The notes beneath the pieces are model-generated. The model ran no database searches. It had not been told where the DNA came from and saw nothing but the letters and a program-made list of their open reading frames with translations. Made by a program: the position numbers and the translations under genes. A stretch of DNA of 64,000 bases, taken from the NCBI GenBank assembly GCA_013400975.1, contig WBMZ01008647.1, positions 62,001 to 126,000 on the forward strand, read 5' to 3'. This DNA is from Atrichornis clamosus. Its lineage: Eukaryota > Chordata > Aves > Passeriformes > Menuridae. Positions 51,820-64,000 of this stretch are shown in pieces. How positions within the stretch are numbered: the first letter of the stretch is position 1; each line of letters starts with the position of its first letter.

Positions 51820-54800
51820 CTCTAGAGACCACTGTTAATACTGATTCAGCAAATTGTTTCCATGGATCTGAATTTACACTGCTGTGTTCGTAAGGTCAGT
51901 CATCCACTGACTCACTCAATAAAATTATTTGCATTACTTCTAGGAAAAGTTTTGCAGGCAGTGCAGTTGGAAGAGTGTCAGTGCAGAGCACCCAGGCAGC
52001 CAGGGGAGTTGTGTGACTGGGGTTCTGTGACTATTTCTAATTTAACGTCAGGACATAGCACACTTGTGTGTTACAGCACGCTGACAGACAACTGCTGAGA
52101 TGTGACACAGAGTAATCAAAAACTACTGCTAAATCCATTCCTGCTTTAAATATGCACTAAATTAGATGCCCAGGCACAGCTAAAGGAGCTGGCAGGTACT
52201 GGTGGCTGTATTCTGCACGTGTGCTGGCACACAGTCACTACACCAGCTGAGCCAGCCGTGCTGGCTGGAGGCAGAGCCACTGCTGATGCTACTTCTTACA
52301 GCAGATGCGTTAAAAGTGTCTCTGCTTCAATTCCTTGCCTGTTTCTTGCCTAGCTTATCATTCACTTTTATTACGACTATTCCAAACACACTGCAAGTTC
52401 ACAGGAGTTTGGCAAAGAAATAGTTAAGGCTGGAAGGTTTTAGGCAAGAAGAAATCAGCTTGAGGGCTAGGGGAGAGGAGGAGAAAGCAGCAAGCCTAAG
52501 AGTACATCCAGAGCAGGGAGCACTGCTGGAAGCCCCTTCCCCAGCCCGGAAGGGCTCTGGTCCAGCCCGGGCTGCAGGAGCGGGACAGAGGGAAGAGGCA
52601 GGGGATGGCAGGGCCAGGGACTGAGCTGAGCCACAGTGGAGAAACAGTAACAGCAGGTAAGGAGGTGCATGGGACCTTGAAAAGGAATGGGAAGGAATAC
52701 AGGGTTTAGAGGGAGCCTGTGAAGACAACAAGGAGCAGGACAGTGCACAGGGCAGAGAGGGACCCCCGCGCCGAGCACCCAGCCCTGCTGTGCCACCAGC
52801 ACTCCATGGGAGGAACGGGCAGAGGAAAGGAAGGGTCTCTGTGGGGCTTGAAACCTGACTCTTCAAACCTGCCCCTAACACCACAAGCCAGAGAGAGGGC
52901 ACTCATGGGGAACTTTGAGAATGACTTGGCAGGGCCCCAATAACCCCAATAACAGAGTTTACCACAGGGTTTAACCCCATTGCAGAGACCATGACTGCCC
53001 ACAGCCCCCCCAGCACCTTCCTGCCCCGAAGTATTTCTCCCAAACAGCACGAGGTGACCAGGGCACTTGCAAAACCACTGGGCAGAAGATGCTTGGAGAC
53101 CATGAGCAACACTTACTGCCCTACAGGCTTCCAGGCCTCTCTAGTCATGTCACACACAAACAGAAACTAAAACACAACTAAACACTCTGAGCTACATCTC
53201 CCCTCACTCGGCTCTGTGGGACACAGCACAGGCACTGAAATGCCCTTTGCCATTACAGCTTGCAGGGTGGGTTATTCATTGCCCAGGTTATGGGTGAAAT
53301 GCTGAAGTCCCCAAGCACCTACTACCCCAAAATGATGGTAGGAGGTGACTCTGGCCCACGACCACAAGACACGACCTATTATCAAGTACTAAATGAGAAA
53401 AGGAGCAAGCGGCCCAAGTGTCCACAAACGCCCAGCACCATTCCCAGAGGAAGCCCTCTGCACTCCTTGCATGCCCTGAGCCTGGAGGGACATTTGGGGC
53501 AGGCAAGGAACACAGAATCACACCTGAAATTATTACACTCCTGCTCTTGCCAGTGCTTGAATAATTCTCATTCATTTGAAGCCAGGAGAGCTGGTGAGCC
53601 CTCACGAGAGGGCAGATCAGCAAGGACACTGTTTAGGGGACAGCCCAGCACTGATTTCCAGCCCAGCACCAACAGCACAGTGCACGGTCTCTGCTCCATC
53701 AGACACCAGTCCTGGGAACTGCCAGATGGAGCCAAGGATCCTGTAAAGGGAGGAGCACTGGATAGGGATGGACTGGCCACTGGCCACCAGGGAGGCCACG
53801 GCAGGCTTTGCTTCAGGTTGCTTTTTAGAAAGCATTTACTGTACCTAATTCAAGACTGTGGGATCAAGTTTGCAAGCATGAAGATTGCCAATTTTTATTT
53901 GTGTCAGGTCAGTGCAGGGCACCCACTTGTAGGGTTCACACTGGTAAAATACTGGGAATTTCACAGTAAAACCATAAAATAATTCCTTGCTATTTCTGGC
54001 ATGGTGTTCGTAATCAAAGCCACATTGCAAAATTACCTGCATTTTATACAACTACAGGGAAGAGGCTCACCTGGGGCAAACCACAGCATTAACGTCAATG
54101 TGATGGGAGCAAGCTCCTGCTGCCCAGCTCAGAGCTCACACTGCTCTCCATGAACTCAAGAATACCCCAACACAAACTGAAACTGGATTTAGCCATGAGT
54201 GATTATAAATCTAGAAAGTCCCAGAAGTTTTGGTCAAAGTCAGGGTTTTCAGGAAATGAGATATTTATTGGAAGCGAGGGGAAAAAGTAGCTTTCTGGCC
54301 AAGATTGAATTTACTGAGTTTCTTCCTGTTCTGTGTTTTAAGTGAGTGAGGCAGAGAGGGGTGATTGGAAACAAGAGCTCTTCATTACCTGGGTTAAAAC
54401 CAAGCTAAAATTTCCTGAGAAGTCCAAGGACAGGAGAAAGCATCCACTGCTGGTAAATAACTCTGACCTTTAGAAGCCAATTTACCAGAACCAAGCTGGT
54501 CAGTCTATAACAGTAAGTTTATAAGCAGGCAAAACATTCAGGTCATGTCAAATACCAGGGGTTACAAAAGCACTTTCCTTGGTGCCCAAGGCCAGCCCAC
54601 TGCAGCTATAATCATCCAGTCCTCCCGAGCCCCCTCATTCAAATGAGAAAACATTTATGGTTGTTTATGTAGGCTTCACGCCAAGCCTGTTTCTCTGATA
54701 AGCTTCTCTGGTGCATTTATGTCTCACATCCGATTTAGAGTCCTCTGAATACTGGAGACAGCATTCCTTGAATACTGAAAATAAATTAAAAACACAACGT

Positions 54801-57800
54801 TGGGCTTGGACGCAGGAATGGGAACGCTCTTGACGTGGCCCAGGCACTGAGGGCTCTGGGGAGCGGTGCTGGGAAAGCAGGCTCTTTAAAATCTTGCATT
54901 AGTCCATTTACTTAATGATATATAATCCTCAAACTGGTCCCCCATAAACTGTAAATATGCATTATTTGAGCAAGTAATTAGTTTCAGTAGCATGCAGTAG
55001 CAGATGTATGGTTTGTCTGCCAGACACTGCAAGTGTTTCCTCCAGCAAATGCATCTATTTATGATAGAGCAATAATTACTTAAAGATTTACAAAATTTCT
55101 CACTTCTCCAGTACTTTGACCTCAGGATCTCCACATAATTTCCAAATGTTAATGAAAGCAGCACAGTATCACCCGTGCAGGGAGGTGAGAAGAGTTGTGT
55201 CCACATGGGCCAAGCCAGGCAGGGGAAGTGATCTGCCCAAGAGGGCAAGGAAGCCTCAGCAAGTGGAGTAAAACCCTTCCTCTACCTCTCTGGGCTGATC
55301 TACCCCTTGGTGACCACCAACCTATCAATCCTCTCAGCTAAGAATTTTCCTCTGTCGCTTGCCAATACCCTCTGCCAGAAGAAAGCCTCAAAGATAGAGT
55401 GCTCAAAGTTTGCTGCCACGGCGTAGTTTATAAGTGTGAAGACAAACTTTAGCAAAGAAAAAAACCCCAACTTTTATTTTGTTTTGTACATGGCAAGATT
55501 CTTACAGGAAAGAGCTTTTCTAGACCCACAAGAAGTCACAGCATCCTTAAGGTGAAGAGTGGCAGTCGAAACCTTCTACAAAATGAATTTGTAAGGTAAA
55601 CCCCAGGCTGCTTCCTGGTGGGAACTTCAACTTGTTTTCAGGCCCTACAGACATCTCCCCCTGGAAATAAGCAGTAAACAAGAATCACTATGAAGGATGA
55701 GCCTGGACAGGGGGCATGGATGAGATGCAAAGCCAGAGCTCTCCTGTCAGACAGCATGGGAGGGTGAAGGTAACAGAGACAGCAAAACGAGATTTCATCT
55801 TCACACCGTGTCCTTTGCTAAGAGCTCCTGTCCTCATCAGGCTGGGCTTGCAGAGCTGCCCTGGCAGGAGGGGAGAGGTCCTGTCACTGCACTGTCACCA
55901 GGGAAGGGACAGCAACAAGTCCAAGACTGAAAACAGCCAGAAAACAGGTAACAGGAATAAGATCAGAAAACTATTTGGAAGTTTGGAAAAGGAGCTTTGC
56001 TGGTGAGTAAGAACAGACTGAAGTTTCCACGGCTGCAAAGTGGTATGATCTTTTCCTTGATATGGGGATGATGAGCTGCCAGCACTCCAGAGTCCTTAGA
56101 TACTGGGAATTCCAGGATCCAGGAAAAGCCTAAGATATGCATAACAAATCAAAATTGGAAATTACCAGGGTACAGTAAGATTTCAAACACTGCCAAAGGC
56201 AAGAGGAGCTCACTATTTTCTGGAGAAAAAGGTTCTGACATGCGGTTAAGATCTTGACTCAAGTTATCCATTGTGCCTGTTTGAGATGGAAAACAAAAGA
56301 TGCCCACCCAGAAATAAAGTCTGCACTCTTCAGTAGCAGAGCAGACACATGTCAGAGCAAATGCAGGCAGGAAGAAGGAAAAAGAGAATGTGTGGGGGAT
56401 CGAAAGAAGATGCATCAGAGACAAAAACTGGAGTTCAATCCTTGCAACACACCAGGAGAACAATCAGGGAATGGTGGCCCACAGACCAGTCCAGAGCTGC
56501 AACGGTGAGATCAACCCAAGGGTAGGGCAAAAGAAAGGTGGAAATTCCCCCAAATGACAGGAGAGTACTCAGGTGATACAGAGCTTTAGGGTAGGCTGAA
56601 CACAAGAGCCTGACTGTGTTTGTGTCCATGGACAGGTTTGTGTGTGAGGACCAAAGGCACTGAGATGGGCACTGGGAAAGAAACCATCAGGTGGCTGTGG
56701 GTGGGAGAGCGGAGGCACTGAGTGCTGAGGGACAAAACTGATTAACTGCAAGCATGGGCACAGAACTGACCTATTGTTGAAGAAATGATGATGATCTATA
56801 TCAAATTAGAAATTATTTCAGAGTTTAGTTTGCAGGTTTAGTTTTCAGATGAGCAAAGACCAAAGACATCACTAAAGCATTTTTTGCACTTTGCCAAATA
56901 TAGAGGGACAGAATATAGGAGAAACTTAGATCAATAAAATTACAGGAAACCAATCCTGTGTTTCTCCTTTTATTCATTCTCTTCTTCACTTTTTTCTTCC
57001 ACCTGTTTTTTGGTAACACTTAAAAATTACAGAACCTGGAAATGGGAAACAGACACATCTGTTGACAATGTCAGTGACTTGCCTGTGCTCTGTTCTGGAT
57101 TATCTGGATTTCTTCCCTTTGGAGAGATGAACTCAACAGCAGCCCAAGGGAATATCTTCTTTTGGAGAAAGTGAGATATGTTCCAAGAAAACATTTTAAA
57201 TGGGTAGAGGGGAAGGTAAGAAAGGAAAATAAAAGGTAGAAGGAAAGACTGAACACCCAAAAGATAAGGGTTTCAGATAAGACCTGGAAATTTTACTAAA
57301 TCTTGTTACTCCAGACAATAAGTGACATTTCAAAACCACAAAACTGTGCAAGGAAGTGATTAGGTTCTCTGGGGTTTTTACAGAAATAAAAACCAGAAAC
57401 TTGTTAATTAGAGCATATTTTTTGTACTTTATGTATTTTCCAACCCCTGAAAGGATCACAGGTGCCGTCAGTGATTGGTTCCACATTATGAATACAAAAA
57501 TGTTGTGGAAGGAATACATCTATGGCCAGTCAGGCAACACAGAGAAAAGTTTCCATCATTAGTTGCCAGGCAACCCCCACCAATTAAAATAACCATCAAA
57601 AGCCATACATTTCATGCTGGAATCATTAATAGCAGAACACAATTACAACCTTTCAAGGAAACAAGGAGACTGAGACAAACCACCAGCCAACTATTGATCA
57701 AATGCCCTCTGATCATCAGAAATAGGGAGAGGAAGTATTTCCTGATTCCCTGTCAGCCAGCTACTGATCCCCACCACCCTTCCCTGGGCAGGAGCCTCCA

Positions 57801-60800
57801 GCTCTCCCATGGCTTGGCTGCCAAAGCAGCCCTCAGAGCAGGGTGACACTCTCTATTAAGACACACACACCCCCAACCAAAAAGGGCTTTAAGCACATGC
57901 ATCTTCAGGTATCTGGGATGTCCCCATGGAAGTAAGGCAACCAGATGAGCCACCCCTAAAAAAACAGGTTCTCTCCTAGAGTTGAACTAACTCAGTTTAA
58001 ATTAGTCACAGATCAGGAGCCTGCTGGGCCAGAGCTACCTGGGACAATAGACAGCAATGCAGAGAAAATGCCTCTTAAAGTGTAAACCCCAGCTAAATAA
58101 ATTTTAAATAAAAGACAGTTTCCTGTGTCTATCCCATCTCAAACATTTCTGATGACCCTTCTCCATCCCATTGTTTTTGTTCTTCTAAAGGCTAGAATAT
58201 TACCAGACTAACCATGGATCAAGATAAAACACTTTTCTACCAATTAGCACCTGGATGTACTTGGGCTCTTACATGGGCTGGTAACCAAGTTTGACTTTTA
58301 ATTACCAGAAGATTACGTTCCTTTGCTGAGACTCAGTCACAGCTCACAGTCTTGCACAGAGGAGCCCAAACCATCTGAAGCCAGGTGTCATCTCTGCCAC
58401 CCACTGCCTCTTTCTACAGTGAGCACCTCCCTTTCCTGAGCTTTGCGCTGGGGTTTGGCTGGGACTGCTGCTGCAGACAGACTTGAAATAGCTTTTACCT
58501 CTGTCCTGACAGGTGTTAAATGGGATGCGTGGGGCTAAGCACAGGCTGTAACTTATCCCAGAGATGCAGAGTGACTCAGGCAGAGCTCTGCTCTCCTGCA
58601 GCAGCGACAGGAGTTACCTCAGTGACACATCTACAGCACCCTCAGCCAGCAGCAGCCACCAAACCCTACCTCGTACCCAACCTCGTGCCTCTCCACAGAG
58701 CATGGCTTTTCCTGGGAATACACCCCCAGGTATCTGCCCCACATGCACCAGGACCTGCTGCCAGCTCCAGTTACAACTTGGAAACCACCAAACATCCAGG
58801 TGGCCACGGATTCAACGTGAGGGCCCGAGTCGTGGATGAGCAACAAAGGCAGGTATGTGAGTTGAGGGGTCGGGGAGGATGTTCCCACAGCACAGCACTG
58901 AGTCACCCCTCCCTGAGCACCAGGCATTAGCCTATGGCTCTGGCAGGATTACAGACCACAAATCCCAACATTTCTGCTCCAGTCCAACAGTGTGTGGTTA
59001 GAAAATGGCAGGGAAAAGTGCACAAGGACATGAGCTACCCAGCAGACTTTCACTGCATGGCCACATGCCCCTTGCAGCCCATGATCCCGTCTCCCTTCTG
59101 GGCTCTTGCTGCATTTCCTTGAGGCCCAGAAGAGTTGCACAAAGTGGCTGCAGGAAGATGAACTGATACTGAACCTGCAACTGAGTCAGTGAAAAGTCAG
59201 CCACAAGGCACCAAAGGGTTAAAAGCCACTGACACAAACACATGCATTTGTACCACTGTGATGACCAGCTCTAACACTGGTGGACACACAGTGCAGAGCT
59301 CACAGATTTGACCCTGAATTTTGTTGTATTTTATGTGAAAATCACATTCACAGACCATTTAATTCAGGGCTGCAGAGCAAGTACTGGCAGTGTGCAATTG
59401 GGATATAGCAACTCATGCCAAACTTATAAATACACTGTGGAGACAGCACAAATACAAATTGAAAATGAACCTTCCACTGGGAATTTGAGTATTTTAGAAA
59501 CTCACCAACTGCTGGTAAATATACACTGAAGGGACACAGCTCCCTTACGATGTTCTGTGCCTTACTACCACCAAGAACAAACAAAGGTTCAACTTGGGGC
59601 AGCAAATACGCAGAAGACCATTTCCAGTGTCACAAGGAACTTCTCTGGGATATGAGCAAGCTCCTATTAATAGACATCTGCATCCAGTAGCACTGAGTGG
59701 CCTCAGACAGAAGTGAAAAGGCAGGTTGTGCCTGTGACCATGTTGTGACTTCCTTTTCCCATCAGCTGGGGCTCCTTCAGAAGTACCCTTCCTACCATGG
59801 GGTAACAATAACAACACCACTGCTGTGGGTGTCCCACTTGGGCCTTAAACCAGCAGAGCTGTCAGCCCTCCCTGGGATCCCCCTCCCAGAGACCTGGATG
59901 AGCCTGTGAGGGCTGGACAAAGGCTGGTGTGGGGCAGCAGCACTGCCCATCATCGGCTGAACTGTGACACCTTTATGAGCTGCCCCTCAAAACTCAAATG
60001 CTGTCTGACCCCTGAGTGCCCCGGGCTGGCCGGCAGCCACCAGGTGAGGGCTGCACCCCTTCGGATGGTGCAGTTTGCTTTAAGCTCCTGGTTGATCTTG
60101 CCATGAATTCCCGTGCCTCAAAAGCAGCAGCAAAAGCTCAAATTGAAGAGGAATGACATGCTCAAACATTTGCCTTCACCTAGGAGAGCAGGACATGTTC
60201 CTGGTTTTCATGGTGAAATACTCAGCTTTGAGAGTATGGAGGCTTCAAACGCTTAGCTCTGCCAAGCTCGTTCCCTGACCATCTCTTACAACCTCTGGGT
60301 AACAAATAGCATGCTGATACTCCTCATTGGAAAGATTTATCCTGCTGCAGTTTCTATGATCATTGCCACTGGATTAAAATTTTCAGCTTGAAAAGATGCT
60401 GTGGAAGGCATTACGATCTGCAACTGAAGGCACTTGATAACTTATGTTCTTTAGTGAGTATCAAACAGAGTCCATTAATCCCTGCAACTGTTCACCTGCA
60501 CTTAGATCACACAAGAAATCTGGAGTACAGCAATTATTCTTCAAGAAATCCTGTCATGCTCTGAAATACTATAAAGAGGAATTAGATGATGAGCTTTTCA
60601 GGCAGATATTTTTCAGCTCTTGTCTTCCATAAGCAAAATCTGCAACTAAACTCCTGCCAAAGCTAAGATTTTACACTTAACAGAAGGGACAGAGAATGTT
60701 GCTGCCTGAATTAATATCTGTTATTTAAGATTCAGCAAAGCATGCTTACATATGAGTAATATAGCATATTTAAACACGTGTTTTGCTGAATCAAAGCCTA

Positions 60801-62150
60801 AAAGAGGTTTTATTGGTGTCAGGACTGAGAGAGAATCTGCATTTAAAAACCATCCTAACAAGCTTCAGTTGTTTTCTCTGAGAGACTGTGGATAAAGATC
60901 TACATTGAAATACGTGATCTTAGGAAATCAGATCACTTTGGCTTTTACGTTACCTGAAGAGAATTATCTGACCTCTGAAGAAGAGCTATGTGAGGAGCTT
61001 GACTTTTGGCAGAAGGCTGTAGGGGTTTGCACAAAGACGTGGCAAAAATCTACTGACAGAGCAAAGATCTGAGAAGCTGAACTTGCTCAGCCATGGGAGC
61101 AAGGCTCAATTATGCTAAGCCCACTGAACACATCAGAAAGGGAGAAATGCAGCACATAAAATGTGCCTGATAAGTCATCTCCTCTTCCTATTTTAATTCT
61201 GATCTCAGCTTACTGGTGAAATCTCCTTTTTTTCAGGAGATCCTGTACAACTCTGAATCAATATATTACTGAGGTTTTTTCCCAAAGTTGCCAGAACCTA
61301 GAAAGACAATGAAGAGATTTACCAACTGAGCATTTTACCAAAATACGTAAAGGGGACAGAAGTCTCCTGTTTACTTACTGTGTGTCTGAAATATTTCCTC
61401 ATCTTTCTGCATTCATGGCCTCAGGAGGGAACAACCATCACTGCAGGAGACCCCGAGATCCCTCTTCCATCCTCCCACCTCTGCACTGGCCTGGCTGGAG
61501 CCCTCACAGGGTTACCCACAGCTGAGAGTGTATTTTTGGTTTTCCTCTTAATTACAAGCAACACAACCCCTCAGCAATGGTGGGACACACAACGGTGGGA
61601 GTGGGAAAGGACAGCAGTGGGAGCTCCCGGGAAGGCACAGGATGGCCTGTCCTGGCACACGCTGCCCTTGTCAACCAGGGCACCCTGACATATGGCACTG
61701 GCACTGAAACCAAAGATAAACTCAGAGAAGTGCCTAAGAAAGGGCTCTGACTTGGGCAGAATTTCCACTTCTCTGCACAACTGCACTTGTCTTTGCTGAG
61801 TTGAAAACACTCACTGCCAAGTGATGAAATGAGGCCTTGGAGGCTCCATCATTCATTATCACATTTCAGCCTGAGTGGTCTCCAAACCACAACTTTTCCC
61901 AAGGGTTTGAAATTTTTTTTTTTTTAATTGTAGCTGGTTGAATATTGGGCCCTTATCTAAATCAGATGTCTCCAGGTACAGAATTATTGTTTTGGTTATT
62001 ACCTTTTACTTTATATAGTCATTATATTGAAAATAAGACTGAAAACTGCTGGAGGAGAGTTCAGATCATTCTTGTTATTTGGGGGAAAAAAAGAACGACC
62101 TAATAAGAAAGGCAATCCCATGTTCTTACTCTCAGATTTCTAAGGTGTAT
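51820..62150. other. Intron/flank without a recognisable gene
   Basis: Ten kilobases with no supported exon. The longest non-repeat frame is plus 53260-53982 (240 codons), which lacks any recognised domain. A T run lies at 61913-61925. I see no trace of the gene that neighbours WTIP in mammals (UBA2). Confidence 0.5.
61913..61925. repeat. Poly-T run
   Basis: Thirteen consecutive T residues; simple repeat. Confidence 0.85.
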
Positions 62151-62351
62151 TGTGTTGGCATGGCCAGGTTTTGGTGGTGGCTTCTGTAAGAAGCTGCCAG
62201 CAGCTTTCCTCATGTCCAGCAGAGCCAATTCCAGCCTGAAAGAGGTTGTGACCCCATGGGAAGCCTGTGCTGGGGCAGCTCCTGGCAGGACCTGTGGAGA
62301 GAGGAGCCCACACTGGAACAGGTTTGCTGGCAGGACCTGGGACCCCTTGGG

Positions 62352-62564
62352 GGATCCAGGCTGGAGCAGCTCCTGAAGGACTGACTGCAGCCCATGGAAA
62401 GGGATCCAGGCTGGAGCAGCTCCTGAAGGCCTGNCCTGAAGGACTGACTGCAGCCCATGGAAAGGGATCCAGGCTGGAGCAGTTCCTGAAGGACTGACTG
62501 CAGCCCATGGAAAGGGATCCAGGCTGGAGCAGCTCCTGAAGGACTGCAGCCTGTGGGAAGCTCT
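62352..62564. repeat. 50-bp tandem array inside the LTR
   Basis: Units start with GGATCCAGGCTGGAGCAG at 62352, 62402, 62465 and 62515. Spacing is 50, 63 and 50 bases, and the final unit is truncated. The 63-base interval contains an N and a 12-13-base local duplication, so the true copy number is probably not represented. Confidence 0.92.
62434..62434. other. Unresolved base (N) inside tandem array
   Basis: This single N is flanked by two near-copies of CTGAAGGNCTG-like sequence. It probably marks an assembly join or collapsed repeat rather than one ambiguous nucleotide. Confidence 0.8.
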
Positions 62565-63007
62565 CACACTGCAGAAGTTCATGGAGTTCACTGTCTCCTG
62601 TGGGATGGATCCCACGCTGGAGCACGGGAAGAGTGTGAGGAGTCCTTCCCTGAGGAGGAAGGAGCAGCAGAGACACCCTGGGATGAGCTGAGCACAGCCC
62701 CCATTCCCCATCCCCTGCACCACCAGGGGAGGAGGTGGAGAAAGGAGTGAAGTTAAGCCCAGGAAGAAAGAAGGGGTGAGGAGAAGGTGCTTTAAGAGTT
62801 AGTTTTTATTTCTCATTATCCTTCTCTGATTTGGTTGTTAATATTATTTTTTGTTTTGCTGTGTCAGTAACTGGTGAGGGATCTCTCCCTGCCCTTATCC
62901 CAACCCATGAGCCTTTCCTTACATTTTCTCTGCCTATCCAGCTGAGGAGGGCAGGGATGGAGAGGCTTTAGTGGGCATCTGCTGTCCACGCAGGGCCAAC
63001 CACCACA

Positions 63008-63194
63008 TAAATACGCATAGGAACTACTGCATAAAAAGTTATTTAGTCAGAGAGGACCAACGGACTTGTCAAAGGCTCAGAAGGAGTGTGTGTGTTGTGA
63101 CTCTTTGCCTAGCAAAGATCATTAATGATCACCCAATTACCTAAAGCTTGGGTCAACTTAAAACATTCTCCAAAGGGACACTTGGTCTTAATTT
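63008..63194. other. Short unassigned flank between two mobile elements
   Basis: No feature is recognised between the LTR end and the old CR1 copy. Confidence 0.5.
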
Positions 63195-63620
63195 GAAAAC
63201 AAAGAATAGAGAATCTGCCACTTCTCTTGCTATTTGGTTCCAGCAGTTAATCGTCCTCATTGCAGAAAAACTGTCTTTGATTTCCTACTTGAATTGTGTA
63301 ATTTCAGCCTCCAGAAAAGATCTCTCTTGTGTTTGTCTCTAGTACATATGAGACCACTTTCTAATGCTGTTTTATGGTTCAAGTGTTTACAAGCTCCAGC
63401 CACATGTCCTTTCCATAATTTCAGGTTCCCAAAATACACTGGGCTGTCATGATTAGCTTTTCTCCAGCCTTTAATCATCCAGGTAAGTGCTTCTGGACCC
63501 TTTCTGGTTACTCTCATCCCTTTAAAGGTGATCACCAAAACTACAGCTCAGGATTCTCACATGGGTCCCACCAGTGTCACAAAGTGAACTCCCTGTTCAT
63601 AAGTGTAGTACTGTAAGAAG
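63195..63620 (-). mobile_element. Ancient degraded CR1-family LINE 3' fragment, antisense
   Basis: The plus strand follows the order of the reverse complement of an old amniote CR1 3' region: CTGCCACTTCTCTTGCTATT, a 'gttccagcagttaatcgtcctca' segment, AATTTCAGCCTCCAG, the TTTTCTCCAGCCTTTAATCA stretch, a 'cttctggaccctttctgg' piece and a 'gggtcccaccagtgtcac' piece. Divergence is high with many indels, so this is an old insertion and the boundaries are approximate. No coding capacity remains. Confidence 0.65.
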
Positions 63621-64000
63621 TTTCCACTTGGTTGCCTGTACAAGAGGTCCTGTAAAGCCATTTCAGCACCATTCTCAAAGGTGCACTCCCAACAGACAGG
63701 ACCTGCATGCCTTGGTCCCAGGGTCTGGACCTACTGGCACTGTACTGAATCACTCCGGGATTTCCATGGGCTGCACAGCCCCAAATATAGTGAGAAACTA
63801 AAGAGTTAATGCAACACCCTCTTTCCATCTCTGCTCATTTGGATACTATTTCAGGGCTGAGTTGAAAGGAAAAGCTCTGCTTTTGCCTCACCCTTGAAGG
63901 TAGCTGAAGGTAAGCTTTGATCAAGTGTTTTACCTGCAGTCAGGCACTCCTGCCACCTCAGCAGCACATCCCCCTCTTCAGTGCCTCATGTCAGCAAGTG
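63621..64000. other. Right-hand end, nothing recognised
   Basis: No exon, repeat or RNA gene is recognised. It might include more of the old CR1, but similarity is too weak to say. Confidence 0.45.

Larger units (their letters stand above)
62151..63007 (+). mobile_element. Solo LTR of an ERVL-type endogenous retrovirus
   Basis: The segment begins TGTGTTGGCATGGCCAGGTT and ends CCAACCACCACA, fitting TG...CA. Between these are landmarks I recognise from a passerine/avian ERVL-like LTR family: the GTGGCTTCTGTAAGAAGCTGC stretch, several 'ctggagcagctcctgaagga' blocks, GAAGAGTGTGAGGAGTCC, the GAGGAGGTGGAGAAAGGAGT stretch, TTTAAGAGTTAGTTTTTATT, the 'gtaactggtgagggatctct' stretch and AGCTGAGGAGGGCAGGGATG. 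No gag, pol or env follows, so it is a solo LTR left by recombination. The poly(A) region is mutated (no intact AATAAA). The flanks (tgtat and taaat) do not form a clear 5-bp duplication. The family name is from memory and unverified. Several long frames here on both strands are artefacts of the repeat. Confidence 0.85.

Noticed and set aside
62100..62723. Minus-strand frames of 207 and 178 codons and a plus-strand set around the N
   Set aside because: All lie within the solo LTR and its tandem array, with no retroviral protein similarity.
1..64000. CRISPR arrays, bacterial operons, tRNA or rRNA genes
   Set aside because: No spaced direct-repeat array, no prokaryotic gene layout, and no cloverleaf with A/B boxes or rRNA landmarks were seen. 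The tandem repeats present have no spacers.

Overview
The window is vertebrate nuclear DNA, almost certainly from a bird and probably a songbird or a close relative. The evidence is a conserved multi-exon LIM-domain gene with GT/AG introns, chicken-repeat-1 (CR1) retrotransposon pieces with the avian 3' end, and a solo LTR of a type common in passerine genomes. There is no sign of bacterial gene organisation. Nearly all of the long open frames are chance openings in GC-rich or repetitive non-coding DNA.

One gene can be supported. It is WTIP (Wilms tumor 1 interacting protein, Ajuba/zyxin LIM family), on the minus strand. Six consecutive coding exons (68, 63, 131, 52, 69 and 153 bp) lie at 38548-38481, 25897-25835, 22874-22744, 21667-21616, 19932-19864 and 17089-16937. 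Phases agree at every junction and every intron is GT...AG. Joined, they encode 177 residues: the second half of LIM1, all of LIM2 and LIM3, and a tail ending in HVTEL, a candidate PDZ ligand. A 3'UTR of about 4 kb follows, probably ending near 12958 just past an AATAAA signal. The first exon, which should hold the proline-rich pre-LIM region and the first half of LIM1, is not visible in the 25 kb upstream of the 68-bp exon. It lies beyond 64000 or is missing from the assembly.

Region by region: 1-12957 is intergenic, with a CpG-rich LTR-like block (449-781), an antisense CR1 tail (about 7970-8090) and an 850-bp CR1 (10300-11148). Positions 12958-38548 are the visible part of WTIP. Its introns carry a 115-bp GC-rich minisatellite in four identical copies, with a G-quadruplex motif in each copy of the transcribed strand, and a 21-bp G-run repeat just after a splice donor. 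Positions 38549-64000 are intron 1 and/or upstream flank. They hold a short isolated CpG island (about 47040-47240), a 190-bp hAT-like non-autonomous DNA transposon, a solo ERVL-type LTR with an internal 50-bp tandem array and one unresolved base (N at 62434), and an old degraded CR1 copy.

I found no novel multi-gene system. The points most worth checking are the missing first exon, the isolated CpG island as a possible internal promoter, the G-quadruplex minisatellite, five Pumilio-type motifs in the WTIP 3'UTR, and the possible alpharetrovirus-like LTR near the left end. Family names rest on recognition by eye; no searches were run.
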